A stretch of DNA of 64,000 nucleotides from Idiomarina aquatica (GCF_004362895.1 NZ_SNXI01000004.1:148331-212330); one strand, 5' to 3'; positions 49,144 to 57,778 are shown, counted from the stretch's first letter. The notes: a model not told the origin generated them from the letters alone. Numbers and translations are program-made.

Positions 49144-49328
49144 AGCGTCAGTGCGGTCAGGCAACGGTCGAATGGCTAATTATCAGTGTTACCGCACTGA
49201 GCATTCTATGGTTCGCGGAACAACAATGGCAGTTGATGGAACAACTGCGCGAATGGGGTGAGGCGATGATTGAACACTACCATTTTATCTTTAACTACTT
49301 AGCACTATTGCCAGGGAGCGGTGTGTGA
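49140..49328 (+). CDS. Miniature prepilin-like protein
   Basis: A 62-residue protein with a clear prepilin motif: MKRQCG, then QATVE with Glu at +5, followed by the hydrophobic WLIISVTALSILWFA. The mature form would be only about 56 residues, almost all N-terminal helix, which is typical of short Flp-type pilins. It starts in an ATGA overlap with the unknown gene upstream and its stop overlaps the rcpC-like GTG. It may be the true Flp subunit or a minor pilin. Confidence 0.72.
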   Translation: MKRQCGQATVEWLIISVTALSILWFAEQQWQLMEQLREWGEAMIEHYHFIFNYLALLPGSGV

Positions 49329-50044
49329 AGACCAAATTTAAATGGATAATTATCCTGGTCATCAGTTTGGTGATGACTGCTATCACATTGTTGTTTCTGC
49401 AAAAGTACTTATCAGAAGAGACCGAACGCCGGTTAGCCGAAGCAGAACCGGAAGGCATTAAAATTGTCGTTTTTGCGCGGGCTCTGGCGGCTGATACGAC
49501 GGTGTCTGCTGAGGTACTGGCATTACGCGAATTTCCTGAACACTTGATAAGCCAACAGTGGCTTCAGCAACACCAGCTCGCACCGTTTATCGGGCAGAGC
49601 CTGCGTTATGCAGTTGACGCGGGTGAACCCCTGACCCAGGCGATGTTAATCAACACGCAGTTTAACGGTTTGAGTCGGCAGTTGCCCGAGGGCTTTTATG
49701 CAGTAACGCTAACCGCCAGTGAGGTGACACTGCACAATGGCTTACTGGCGGTTGGTGATTCTGTAGATGTTATCTTCAAAGAAACAACGATGTCAGGTGA
49801 AGCCAAACAACATAGCTTTAGTGCTGTTGAAGTATTTAGCTTAGGTGGTAATGGCGGATCGGGCAATTATGCCGCAAATAATATTACCCTGCTAATCCCT
49901 GCCAGTGATATTGCGGATTTCACCCGCTATCAAAAAGATGAATATGCGCTATGGGTACGACCCAGCGAGATGGCAGAAGATACCGAACACTGGCGACCCA
50001 CGTTACCCGCATCAAGAATACTGCAGTGGCAGGGAGGGCAATAA
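49325..50044 (+). CDS. rcpC: RcpC/CpaB family pilus assembly protein (SAF domain)
   Basis: A 239-residue protein with an N-terminal membrane anchor (residues 7-27) and a periplasmic SAF domain: VFARALAADTTVSAEVLALREFPE, then SLRYAVDAGEPLTQAML. The RcpC/CpaB domain follows, with VTLTASEVTLHNGLLAVGD and LLIPASDIADFTRYQ. Such proteins are periplasmic parts of the Tad secretin complex. The start is a GTG at 49325-49327 that overlaps the previous TGA (GTGA). Confidence 0.82.
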   Translation: MKTKFKWIIILVISLVMTAITLLFLQKYLSEETERRLAEAEPEGIKIVVFARALAADTTVSAEVLALREFPEHLISQQWLQQHQLAPFIGQSLRYAVDAGEPLTQAMLINTQFNGLSRQLPEGFYAVTLTASEVTLHNGLLAVGDSVDVIFKETTMSGEAKQHSFSAVEVFSLGGNGGSGNYAANNITLLIPASDIADFTRYQKDEYALWVRPSEMAEDTEHWRPTLPASRILQWQGGQ

Positions 50045-50045
50045 C

Positions 50046-51242
50046 ATGCGCAGTTTCTATATCGCCTGGCTGCTGGTTATAACTGTTCTGGCCCCATCCG
50101 TTGCCCTCGCGCAACAACAAATTAAGTTGCTGGCTGAGCAGTCGACTCTGGTCGACGTGGCTGCAAATACGCAAATCATGGTCGGTGACAACAGCAAAGT
50201 CGCAGCGCGGCTGGTGACGCCGACTCAATTATTGTTAAAAGCACTGCAGCCGGGGTATACCGATGTCTGGCTAATTAATAATTCGCCGCAGCGCTTATTG
50301 GTAACAGTCGAGCAGCCTATCGACAAAAAACTTTTGCTGGAGCTGGATGGGCTAAAAGCTGCGGATAAACAGTTGGTAACAGCCATAACTGATAACTTTG
50401 TGGTAGCAACAGGAGAGGTTGAAGAACTTACCCGGCAACGACTGCAATTAATGGCTGAGGAATACCCACAATTGTTAGATCAATCGCAGAGCAAACCCAG
50501 TGACAGCCCGATGCTCAGGTTGCGGGTAAAAATTCTTGAGATAAAACAACAGCAATTAAAAGAGCTCGGAATTGAATGGCAAAGTGCGACCGCAGGGCCG
50601 GCCGCCTCAACGGCAATACAGGGGACTTTTTCCTGGTCGGCACAGATGGCTTCGACGCTCAACTTGCTGCAAACACAGGGGCACGCAAAGCTGCTTGCCA
50701 GCCCGACCTTGTCAGCACAAAGCGGTGAAAGCGCGACATTTTTGGCCGGAGGGGAAATTCCGATTCCGCAGGTATTGGCGCAGGGTATGCAGGACGTCAC
50801 ATTCAGATCGTATGGCATTAAGCTGAACATTGCTCCGGAAATTACCGCCACGGGTAAGATCAAAACCCAGTTGAGTGCCGAAGTGAGTAATCTTGACCCT
50901 GCCGTCAGCGTTAACGGTGTGCCAGGCATTTTGACGCGGCGTACAGATTCGGTATTTCTCGCGGATGACAACGATACCCTGGTTCTATCCGGTCTAATGA
51001 GTCATGAACATAGTCGCAGCGAAGGGCAAACGCCGGCCTTAGGTGATGTGCCGGTTATCGGTCAATTGTTTAAATCCAGCGAGTTACGTGAACAGCAAAC
51101 GGAACTTGTCATCATGGTGACGGCAGAGCGTCTGGCTTCGGCACAGCAGCGTTTACAGGAAAAAAGCCAGCGCCTCGAACAACAAACAAGCTGGCTAAGC
51201 GAAGCAGGGTGTGTGGGCTTACAGGAGGTAACCTATGAATGA
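50046..51242 (+). CDS. rcpA: Tad pilus secretin RcpA/CpaC
   Basis: A 398-residue outer-membrane channel protein. The signal peptide is MRSFYIAWLLVITVLAPSVA; the N-domain reads LVDVAANTQIMVGDNSKVAARLVTP and PGYTDVWLINNSPQRLLVTV as in pilus BON-like N-domains. The secretin domain includes LASPTLSAQSGESATFLAGGEIPIP, LSAEVSNLDPAV and LVLSGLMSHEHSRSE, ending with PVIGQLFKSSELREQQTELVIMVTA. GGGAGG precedes the ATG at 50046; a longer frame upstream lies in rcpC. Confidence 0.9.
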   Translation: MRSFYIAWLLVITVLAPSVALAQQQIKLLAEQSTLVDVAANTQIMVGDNSKVAARLVTPTQLLLKALQPGYTDVWLINNSPQRLLVTVEQPIDKKLLLELDGLKAADKQLVTAITDNFVVATGEVEELTRQRLQLMAEEYPQLLDQSQSKPSDSPMLRLRVKILEIKQQQLKELGIEWQSATAGPAASTAIQGTFSWSAQMASTLNLLQTQGHAKLLASPTLSAQSGESATFLAGGEIPIPQVLAQGMQDVTFRSYGIKLNIAPEITATGKIKTQLSAEVSNLDPAVSVNGVPGILTRRTDSVFLADDNDTLVLSGLMSHEHSRSEGQTPALGDVPVIGQLFKSSELREQQTELVIMVTAERLASAQQRLQEKSQRLEQQTSWLSEAGCVGLQEVTYE

Positions 51243-52449
51243 GATGAAACAGCAGTTACAACAGCAGTTGCGAATGCATTTGGATCAGCGCAACGCCGGT
51301 GTGGATGACCTAACCGATGATGCGTTACGCGTGCACGCCACGACCTATCTAAAAGGACAGCTCGGCAATAACGATGAACATCACTATTTGATTCGCGAGG
51401 TCGTTGACGAAGCGATTGGTCTGGGTCCGTTGGAGCCGTTGCTAATGGATAGCGATATTTCTGAGATCATGGTTAATCGTTACGATCGGATTTTTATTGA
51501 GAAATCGGGTCAATTGCAAAACGCCGGCATTCAGTTTAGTAGTGAACAGGCGTTGCGCCGCGCTATAGACCGTATTGTACTGCCGCTGGGGCGGCATGTG
51601 GATGACGCGTCACCTATGGTTGATGCGCGCTTAAAAGACGGCTCGCGAGTTAACGCGGTCATTACGCCGCTGGCGCTAAAAGGTAGCTGTGTCACCATCC
51701 GTAAATTTTCGGCTAAACCTTTAACGCTGGATGATCTCATTAATTCCGGTTCACTCAGCGAGAAAGCCGCGAGATTTTTAACCCTGGCGGTTGCGTGTCG
51801 GCAAAATATTATTGTTTCCGGCGGCACGGGAACCGGTAAAACAACCTTGCTTAATACGCTTTCCAGTCGCATCCCCAGTGGCGAGCGAGTGATTACCATA
51901 GAAGATGCTGCGGAGTTGCAACTAACTCACGAAAACTTAATTAGTCTGGAGGCGCGCCCGAAAAACCAGGAAGGGCAGGGTGCAGTTGGTATTCGCGAGT
52001 TGGTTATTAATGCCCTGCGGATGCGCCCGGATCGATTGGTGGTTGGCGAATGTCGGGGCGCCGAAGCGTTGGATATGCTGCAAGCGATGAACACCGGTCA
52101 TGCCGGCTCGCTCAGCACTGTGCATGCAAACACCGCGCGCGACGCGTTGCGGCGGCTGGAGGTTATGGTGTTAATGGGTGGAATTGAGTTACCGGTGGTT
52201 GCCATCCGTCAGCAGGTTGCCAGTGCGGTCGATATTATCGTTCAGATAGCGCGTTTATCTGATGGCAAACGTGTGGTCATGAGTATAAACGAAGTTACCG
52301 GCTTAGATGGTGACACCCTTCAGGTGGCTTCGTTATTTGAGCGCAGTCGAAAGGGTGAGGCTCTGACCAGTTGCCAGACACTCTGCCAGTTTGCTCAACA
52401 ACAAACTGACGAGGTACAGGCTCAGTTACTCGACTGCTTGGTTAACTGA
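51235..52449 (+). CDS. tadA: TadA/CpaF family pilus assembly ATPase
   Basis: The secretion ATPase that powers Tad pilus assembly. The 404-residue protein has an N-terminal domain with [19 protein letters not shown], then Walker A GGTGTGKT at 196-203, the Asp box around EDAAELQ, Walker B with catalytic Glu272 in LVVGECRG, and the His box [14 protein letters not shown] near 287-300. It overlaps the secretin gene by 8 nt. A TadZ/CpaE ATPase, normally encoded just before it, is missing. Confidence 0.95.
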   Translation: MNEMKQQLQQQLRMHLDQRNAGVDDLTDDALRVHATTYLKGQLGNNDEHHYLIREVVDEAIGLGPLEPLLMDSDISEIMVNRYDRIFIEKSGQLQNAGIQFSSEQALRRAIDRIVLPLGRHVDDASPMVDARLKDGSRVNAVITPLALKGSCVTIRKFSAKPLTLDDLINSGSLSEKAARFLTLAVACRQNIIVSGGTGTGKTTLLNTLSSRIPSGERVITIEDAAELQLTHENLISLEARPKNQEGQGAVGIRELVINALRMRPDRLVVGECRGAEALDMLQAMNTGHAGSLSTVHANTARDALRRLEVMVLMGGIELPVVAIRQQVASAVDIIVQIARLSDGKRVVMSINEVTGLDGDTLQVASLFERSRKGEALTSCQTLCQFAQQQTDEVQAQLLDCLVN

Positions 52450-52450
52450 C

Positions 52451-53302
52451 GTGATATTGCAGCTGCTGGTTGCCTTTTGCCTGTTGTTAAGCACGGTTTT
52501 TTGGTGTTCGTTGCTGATTCAATTTAACCGGCAACGCATAAAAAAACTGGAAGGCACGCTGGAATCAAATACCCAACGTTCTTTGCAAGAGTTCTTCCTG
52601 TTTTTGCCGGCTACTATTTTAGTGCGCTTGTATCTATCCCTTTGCGTTATGGCGCCTCTGTTGGGGTGGCTATTGGGAGATTGGTTGAGTGCGCTGAGTT
52701 GTTTTGTGGTGGTGCTAATTGCCCCACCTGTTGCCTTTAAATGGTTACTAAAGCGTCGCTATCGGGCATTACAAAAGCAGTTGCCGCCAATGTTAGTGAC
52801 GTTAAGTAATCAACTTCGCAGCGGTATTAGTATGGCTAACGGCATCAATGGCTTAAAAGGCGAAATCCCTGCGCCACTGGGGCAAGAGGTTAATGAAGTT
52901 CTGCGTCAGGTAAAACTTGGCCAGGACTTAGAGCAGGCACTGTTGGGGTGGCAACAGCGGGTGCCTATTTTTTCGGTAAAAATGGTGGTGCAGTCATTAA
53001 TTTTGGGCTTTCGCAGCGGTGGTCAGCAATCTGAGCTGCTGATGCGCTTAGCAGAAAACTTGCAAAAGCAAGAGCATATCAGAGAACGACAGGCGACCCT
53101 GTCATCGCAGGCAAAGATGCAAGCGAGAGTTCTGGTGTTAATGCCGATCGCACTATTCTTTTTGCTACGCAGTATGAAGCCGGATCACATCGCTATGCTT
53201 ACCGGAACCTTAGTTGGGCAACTGATGCTAGTGGCAGCCGGTGTATTGATGATCATCGGTGGCTGGATGATGAAAAAAATCCTCAATACGGATGACTTCT
53301 GA
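52451..53302 (+). CDS. tadB: TadB-type inner-membrane platform protein
   Basis: A 283-residue protein with an N-terminal helix, a central pair of helices, and a T2SF-type domain: LPPMLVTLSNQLRSGISMANG, then FGSRSGGQQSELLMRLAEN-like sequence near residue 195 and a C-terminal helix pair. It forms the inner-membrane platform with TadC. The start is taken as GTG at 52451, one base after the tadA stop codon region; no clear ribosome-binding site is present, so coupling is expected. A longer frame overlaps tadA. Confidence 0.88.
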   Translation: MILQLLVAFCLLLSTVFWCSLLIQFNRQRIKKLEGTLESNTQRSLQEFFLFLPATILVRLYLSLCVMAPLLGWLLGDWLSALSCFVVVLIAPPVAFKWLLKRRYRALQKQLPPMLVTLSNQLRSGISMANGINGLKGEIPAPLGQEVNEVLRQVKLGQDLEQALLGWQQRVPIFSVKMVVQSLILGFRSGGQQSELLMRLAENLQKQEHIRERQATLSSQAKMQARVLVLMPIALFFLLRSMKPDHIAMLTGTLVGQLMLVAAGVLMIIGGWMMKKILNTDDF

Positions 53303-54093
53303 TGTTAGTTATTGTTTTTCCATTGGTCTTTATATGCCTGCTGTTACTCACTTACTTATTGTGGAAGCTATGGATTTGGCTGGCGCTGGTGCCAAAGCTG
53401 GATCGTTTAAGCGAAGCGTTATGGCGTAGGTTACCGACAAAAGCGATGACAAAATTGAGTCGCTTGTTTGATAGCGAGGGGCACCGATTGAACCTGCATC
53501 GAACCATGAGTTTGTGGGTGGTTGCGTTGCTGGGTTGCGCTGTGCTGAGTCTTACTACTGGTCAGGTGCTGTGGGTTTTTGGCTGTTTACTGGGGTTGCT
53601 GTTGCAGGTGAGCAGAAACCAGAACCGATTTAAACTAAAGCAACAGGAAATTGTTAAGGAACTCCCGGATTTTTGTGACCTTTTAGCGATGATGATTGCA
53701 GCAGGCATCCCTTTGATTCCGGCAATGGCGCGCGTATCAAGCGCTTGCGAAGGGGGACGTCTGGCTAGCGAAATAGCTCGTGCTAATGCACAGCTGCGCC
53801 AGGGCGTACCATTTAACGAAGCATTGCAACGGCTGGCAGACCGTTATCGACTGGCGTTACTTAACGAGTGGACAGGATTGTTAATTCAGGGACATCAGCA
53901 GGGTAGTAGCGTGGTCACCACGTTAAGGTTTCACTCGCTGCAAATGCGACAGCAGTTGCTTAACGAGGCAGAAAAGCGCGCACAGGAAGCCCCCGTTAAA
54001 TTGCTGTTTCCGTTAATGACCTGCTTTTTTCCGGTGAATTTTTTAGTGATCTTAGGCCCTATCGTATTGCAGCTTAGTGAAGGCGGACTGTAA
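53302..54093 (+). CDS. tadC: TadC-type inner-membrane platform protein
   Basis: A 263-residue second platform protein, paralogous to TadB. It has an N-terminal helix (residues 2-27), a middle helix pair around 70-105, and a T2SF domain: LPDFCDLLAMMIAAGIPLIPAM, then WTGLLIQGHQQGSSVVTTLR and the C-terminal helix KLLFPLMTCFFPVNFLVIL. The start shares one base with the tadB stop, as usual for this pair. Confidence 0.88.
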   Translation: MLVIVFPLVFICLLLLTYLLWKLWIWLALVPKLDRLSEALWRRLPTKAMTKLSRLFDSEGHRLNLHRTMSLWVVALLGCAVLSLTTGQVLWVFGCLLGLLLQVSRNQNRFKLKQQEIVKELPDFCDLLAMMIAAGIPLIPAMARVSSACEGGRLASEIARANAQLRQGVPFNEALQRLADRYRLALLNEWTGLLIQGHQQGSSVVTTLRFHSLQMRQQLLNEAEKRAQEAPVKLLFPLMTCFFPVNFLVILGPIVLQLSEGGL

Positions 54094-54095
54094 TT

Positions 54096-54551
54096 ATGTC
54101 AAAAATTACGTTATTACCTCATGTTTATCTAATGACTACCTTTCGACAGCGCTTATGGGGACTGATTAATGAGCCTGAGCCGGCAGCGTCTCAGGGCTAT
54201 TGGTTTCCGCGCTGCCGCAGCATTCATACCTTTGGAATGAAGGCGCCGATCGATGTTATTGGACTTGATGCAGAGCATCGTATCAGGCAAGTGGAAAGGC
54301 ACGTAACTCCAAACCAGGTTCGGTATTTTTCCGGGTGCGAGAGTATTCTGGAATTGACCTCTTTTAGCCCCTGGCCGTTTCAGTGCTGGCGGGGTAAACC
54401 TTTAACTTTTATTCGGCAGGGAGCGCCAACAAATGACTCGGACTCAAAAATTCAACTACCTGACTTTGCTATTGCCATTGCTACTGATTGCTGGTTGTCA
54501 GGCGACGGTTCAGCAGTATCAACAGCAACAACAGACCTATCAGGCAGCTAA
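54096..54551 (+). CDS. DUF192 family protein with unusual C-terminal overlap
   Basis: A 151-residue protein. Residues 1-108 match DUF192: RLWGLINEPEPAASQGYWF, CRSIHTFGMKAPIDVIGLD and a C-terminal part with LELTSF. DUF192 proteins are small beta-rich domains of unknown function that often occur in Tad loci. The last 39 residues (from about 113) are read in a different frame across the signal-peptide region of the next gene, giving a 119-nt overlap; no family similarity is apparent there. The start is 2 nt after the tadC stop. Confidence 0.78.
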   Translation: MSKITLLPHVYLMTTFRQRLWGLINEPEPAASQGYWFPRCRSIHTFGMKAPIDVIGLDAEHRIRQVERHVTPNQVRYFSGCESILELTSFSPWPFQCWRGKPLTFIRQGAPTNDSDSKIQLPDFAIAIATDCWLSGDGSAVSTATTDLSGS

Positions 54552-54879
54552 AGACTGGTATCTGAGCGGTGATTTGCTGGCTGCGGAGCAACAACTGAAT
54601 CAGCTGCATTCACGCCAGTTACACAGCTTACAAAGCTGGCGACTCATGGGCAACATCCAGTTCCGTCAACAACGCCTTGATGCTGCAGAAAACGCTTATC
54701 GACAAGCACTCTCCCTGGCACCCAACGATAAATTTAGTTGGCATAACCTGACCTTAGTTAAGTTAAGGCAAACCACCAACACGTTGATGCAGGCGCGCAG
54801 TGAACTAGGGCAATTAGATCGAACTAATGATGAGCTGTTGCGTAACCTGCTGCGCCTGCAGCGAGTGCAGCTACAATAA
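54433..54879 (+). CDS. TadD-like TPR lipoprotein
   Basis: A 148-residue lipoprotein with signal peptide and lipobox LIAGC (Cys22), then a Gln-rich coil and two TPR-like repeats: DWYLSGDLLAAEQQLNQLHS, then WRLMGNIQFRQQRLDAAENA, YRQALSLAPND. TadD acts as a pilotin-like outer-membrane lipoprotein for the Tad secretin. GGGAG is upstream of the ATG. It overlaps the DUF192 gene by 119 nt, and its stop codon abuts the next ATG. Confidence 0.82.
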   Translation: MTRTQKFNYLTLLLPLLLIAGCQATVQQYQQQQQTYQAAKDWYLSGDLLAAEQQLNQLHSRQLHSLQSWRLMGNIQFRQQRLDAAENAYRQALSLAPNDKFSWHNLTLVKLRQTTNTLMQARSELGQLDRTNDELLRNLLRLQRVQLQ

Positions 54880-55275
54880 ATGACGAGGATGTCACGACAA
54901 CGCGGGTTTGTGCTGATCAGTTTAACCTTGTTCAGTTTGCTTTTAGCTGCTCAATGGCTGCACATTGCGATGCAGCAACGTCAGCTACAGTGGCTGGCAC
55001 TAATGAACTTTACTGACGAAATTGTCGACCGCCGACATTTAATACGAGCGTTGGCTTTGCAACTGGAGCGAATGCCAAATGCACAGGAGCTAGAGCTAAG
55101 CCAGCAAGCTAGCGGTATTGTGTGGTCTTTTGTTATTGACGATACAACCGCCGCTTCGCTGCGTTGGCGGTTGTTTATACCCCGCCGAGCCTGGGCAGAG
55201 AGAATAGTGGGACGCAGTGGCGGCGAGATAGACGGTAGTTTTTGGGTTAGTACCGAAACCTCGCCGATAACCTAG
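54880..55275 (+). CDS. Pilin-like N-terminal anchor protein, last gene of the Tad-type island
   Basis: A 131-residue protein with a basic leader MTRMSRQRG and a hydrophobic helix [18 protein letters not shown]. The leader resembles a prepilin cleavage site (G before F), but position +5 is Ser rather than Glu, as in GspK- or PilX-like minor pseudopilins. The rest is unrecognised. It begins immediately after the TPR lipoprotein stop. Its stop codon overlaps the smpB stop on the opposite strand through CTAG. Confidence 0.65.
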   Translation: MTRMSRQRGFVLISLTLFSLLLAAQWLHIAMQQRQLQWLALMNFTDEIVDRRHLIRALALQLERMPNAQELELSQQASGIVWSFVIDDTTAASLRWRLFIPRRAWAERIVGRSGGEIDGSFWVSTETSPIT

Positions 55276-55751
55276 CGTACGGAATGTTTCATGATGCGCG
55301 ATTTTTGCCGCTGCCAATCGCGTTCTTTTATCGTGTCACGCTTGTCATGTGACTTTTTACCTTTGGCCAGCCAACACTCGATTTTTACCCAAGGGCCTCG
55401 CCAATACATCGCTGTTGCAACGATCGAATAGCCTTCACGCTCAGCAGCGCCGATGAGTTTATCGAGCTCTTTGCGCTTTAATAATAGCTTGCGGCTACGA
55501 TCAGGCTCGCAATAAACATGGCTTGATGCCTGATTCAACGGTTGAATTTCGGCCCCCAGCAAATAAGCTTCGCCATCTTTGATAATGACGTAGCTATCGC
55601 GAATGTTAGCTTTGCCGGCGCGGATACTTTTGACTTCCCATCCCTGTAAACTCACTCCCGCCTCAAACTTTTCTTCAAGAAAATATTCGTGGCGCGCTTT
55701 TTTGTTTAACGCGATGGTGCCGCTGGATTGTTGTGGTTTATTTTTACTCAT
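55272..55751 (-). CDS. smpB: SsrA-binding protein SmpB
   Basis: SmpB binds tmRNA and delivers it to stalled ribosomes for trans-translation. The 159-residue protein has [56 protein letters not shown] and a basic C-terminal tail. The start chosen is the ATG at 55749-55751 ([11 protein letters not shown]), which matches the family; an upstream ATG at 55769 adds six residues that cover a TATAAT. The ssrA RNA gene is not found in this window. It diverges from ratA, as in E. coli. Confidence 0.95.
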   Translation of the reverse strand: MSKNKPQQSSGTIALNKKARHEYFLEEKFEAGVSLQGWEVKSIRAGKANIRDSYVIIKDGEAYLLGAEIQPLNQASSHVYCEPDRSRKLLLKRKELDKLIGAAEREGYSIVATAMYWRGPWVKIECWLAKGKKSHDKRDTIKERDWQRQKSRIMKHSVR

Positions 55752-55756
55752 GGGCG

Positions 55757-55762
55757 CTATTA
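55757..55762 (-). promoter_or_regulatory. Candidate smpB -10 element very close to the start codon
   Basis: On the minus strand a perfect TATAAT lies 6 nt upstream of the smpB ATG at 55751, followed by AGCGCC. No convincing -35 is seen 17 nt further up. If used, transcription would begin at or next to the ATG, giving a leaderless message. Confidence 0.35.
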
Positions 55763-55858
55763 TACTCATGATTCGCTAAAAGAAAATTGCTTTCAGGACT
55801 AGAAAGGCTGACAGATTGCGTTATTATTGCGCAAACCGAATTTGGCAGTAGGAAAATC

Positions 55859-56290
55859 ATGCCCAGAATCGAGAAAAGCGCGTTGGTTTCGTACAGTGCG
55901 CAACAAATGTTTGATTTAGTCAATGATATAGAATCTTATCCGCAATTTGTCCCCGGTTGCGTTGCGTCACGTGTTAGAGAACAGGGTGACGACTACAAAG
56001 TCGCGACGTTGGATATCAGCAAGGCGGGGATTCGTAAGAGCTTTACTACCCGTAATCAGCTGCTGCCGCCTGAGCGCATTGATATGCAGTTGGTCGACGG
56101 GCCGTTTAAACAGCTCGGTGGGGGCTGGACGTTTGTGCCATTAGCTGATGACGCCTGCAAGATTCAGTTCGAGCTGGACTTTGAGTTCTCGAGTCGGTTG
56201 CTGGGCATGGCATTTGGTAAGATTTTTAGTGAAATAACCGGACGCATGGTTGATGCGTTTGTGCAACGCGCTAAACAGGTGTATAGCTAA
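55859..56290 (+). CDS. ratA: RatA family START-like protein
   Basis: A 143-residue START-domain protein (RatA/COQ10-like). RatA was described in E. coli as a ribosome-association toxin; related proteins bind ubiquinone. The sequence matches well: KSALVSYSAQQMFDLVNDIESYPQFVPGC, LVDGPFKQLGGGWTFVPL and MVDAFVQRAKQVY. The ATG at 55859 with AGGA 6 nt upstream is chosen. Its stop overlaps the ratB ATG (TAATG), the conserved ratA-ratB pair beside smpB. Confidence 0.94.
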   Translation: MPRIEKSALVSYSAQQMFDLVNDIESYPQFVPGCVASRVREQGDDYKVATLDISKAGIRKSFTTRNQLLPPERIDMQLVDGPFKQLGGGWTFVPLADDACKIQFELDFEFSSRLLGMAFGKIFSEITGRMVDAFVQRAKQVYS

Positions 56291-56634
56291 TGCTGACGGT
56301 AGAAGTCGCCTACGCGACACCGGATAAACAGTTAATTCTGACGGTGCAGGTGGCTGCAGGTACCACCGTTGAGCAATGTATTGAGCAGTCCGGCATTAAG
56401 TCACATTTTGCTGATATCGACTTAACGCAGCAAAAGGTCGGTATCTGGAATAAGCCAAGTAAACTTGATGCGACACCGCGCGACGGCGATCGTATCGAGA
56501 TTTACCGCCCCTTAATTGCCGACCCTAAGGCAGTCAGGAAACGTCGTGCTGAACGAGCCAAAGAAGAAGGTCGTGCGGACAAAGTGACCGGCGGCAGACC
56601 CGACGCAAAACGTCGGCAACGAAGTAAGGAGTAG
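56290..56634 (+). CDS. ratB: RnfH/RatB family protein
   Basis: A 114-residue UPF0125 protein with a ubiquitin-like beta-grasp core (EVAYATPDKQLILTVQV, IGIWNKPSKL-type region, DGDRIEIYRPLIADPK) and a charged Lys/Arg/Glu tail ending in DAKRRQRSKE. The family is related to RnfH and is paired with RatA; a role as antitoxin has been discussed but not settled. The start overlaps the ratA stop by one base and it is followed closely by sixA. Confidence 0.92.
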   Translation: MLTVEVAYATPDKQLILTVQVAAGTTVEQCIEQSGIKSHFADIDLTQQKVGIWNKPSKLDATPRDGDRIEIYRPLIADPKAVRKRRAERAKEEGRADKVTGGRPDAKRRQRSKE

Positions 56635-56636
56635 TC

Positions 56637-57119
56637 ATGCGGTTATACATCATGCGTCATGGTCATGCCGTGTTACCGTTATCAGCCAGTGCCGACAGTG
56701 ATCGTAGACTGACATCCGAGGGTGAGCAGGAAGTAGCAACGACGTCGCAATGGCTGGCAGAGCAGGCCGGCGAATTAGACGCTTGCCTTATCAGCCCTTA
56801 CATCCGCGCCCAGCAAACCGGCACCGTTGCCATGGGCCGCATCAAAACCCGACAACGTAATAATCTGCATGAATTAACGCCTGACTCAGAACCGAGCCTG
56901 GCGTTAGCGGCTATTGCTGCCGAAATCGAAGCCAATGATTACCAGCAGGTGCTGGTAGTTTCTCATATGCCATTAGTGAGCTACCTGGTACACGAGATCG
57001 ACCGTAACAAGCAGCCGCCAATTTTCCCGACAGCGGCTATCGCTGTGATGGAGTTTGATCCTCATACCCAACGCGGGCAGTTTGAGCAATTGATGGTTGC
57101 TGAGCGTTGTGCCGGTTAA
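56637..57119 (+). CDS. sixA: Phosphohistidine phosphatase SixA
   Basis: A histidine-phosphatase superfamily member that removes phosphate from phospho-His proteins (known for ArcB and PTSNtr). The 160-residue protein has the catalytic RHG at 7-9 in YIMRHGHA, RLTSEGEQEV, and the second histidine in VSHMPLVSYLVHE. It follows ratB by two nt, which suggests one transcript. A convergent smrB gene begins 12 nt after the stop. Confidence 0.95.
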   Translation: MRLYIMRHGHAVLPLSASADSDRRLTSEGEQEVATTSQWLAEQAGELDACLISPYIRAQQTGTVAMGRIKTRQRNNLHELTPDSEPSLALAAIAAEIEANDYQQVLVVSHMPLVSYLVHEIDRNKQPPIFPTAAIAVMEFDPHTQRGQFEQLMVAERCAG

Positions 57120-57131
57120 ATCTGGCGGCGG

Positions 57132-57695
57132 CTAGTCGTCACGTTGCAGCAAAACGATAATTGCAGCATCTCCGCCCCATTCTTTGGGCGCCTGATGGAA
57201 AGCCCGCAAACGTGGATATTGTATTAGCCAATGCGGAACCTGCTGCTTCAATTTACCACTGCCATGGCCATGCATAATGCAGCAGCATTCGATTAGCTGT
57301 TGCTCGCAGGCTTTAAGCATGGCTGCGAGCTCCTGCTTGGCCGCTGCAAGCGTCAAACCGTGCAGGTCTAGCAACATATCGGGTACATAATCACCACGAC
57401 GTAGTTGTTTGAGTAGGTAGTGTGATTCGCCTTCAGCAACGTACTTAACCGTGCCGTCTTCTATGTAGCCTTTAAATTCATCCGAAAAAAAATCGCTGGC
57501 CGCGCGGCTGGTTTGAGCCTCAGGATGAGCTTTGGCCTGCTGTTGCTTGCGCTTAACCTTGTCCTTTGCCGGCAGCGGCTCGATGGTGTCATTGGCAAGT
57601 GTCTGGGTACCCTTTACGGCGTCACGGAATAGTGCACTATCTTCCGCCTCGATAGCCCCGTCGTTCGTTTTATTGGATGATTTAAACCTGCTCAT
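57132..57695 (-). CDS. smrB: Ribosome rescue endonuclease SmrB
   Basis: SmrB cleaves mRNA at collided ribosomes, allowing tmRNA rescue; smpB is encoded close by. The 187-residue protein has a variable N-terminus, the motif RRGDYVPDMLLDLHGLT with DLH at 110-112, and the GHGSGKL loop at 143-149 of the SMR domain, ending in WGGDAAIIVLL. It is convergent with sixA and divergent from prmB. The start ATG at 57693-57695 is well supported by the family length. Confidence 0.95.
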   Translation of the reverse strand: MSRFKSSNKTNDGAIEAEDSALFRDAVKGTQTLANDTIEPLPAKDKVKRKQQQAKAHPEAQTSRAASDFFSDEFKGYIEDGTVKYVAEGESHYLLKQLRRGDYVPDMLLDLHGLTLAAAKQELAAMLKACEQQLIECCCIMHGHGSGKLKQQVPHWLIQYPRLRAFHQAPKEWGGDAAIIVLLQRDD

Positions 57696-57778
57696 GGTAG
57701 ATGATTCTATGGCCTTTTTCAGTTACCCTAATATGCTAACACATAAACCCACTGAACAAGTTAATCGTGGAGACAGCG

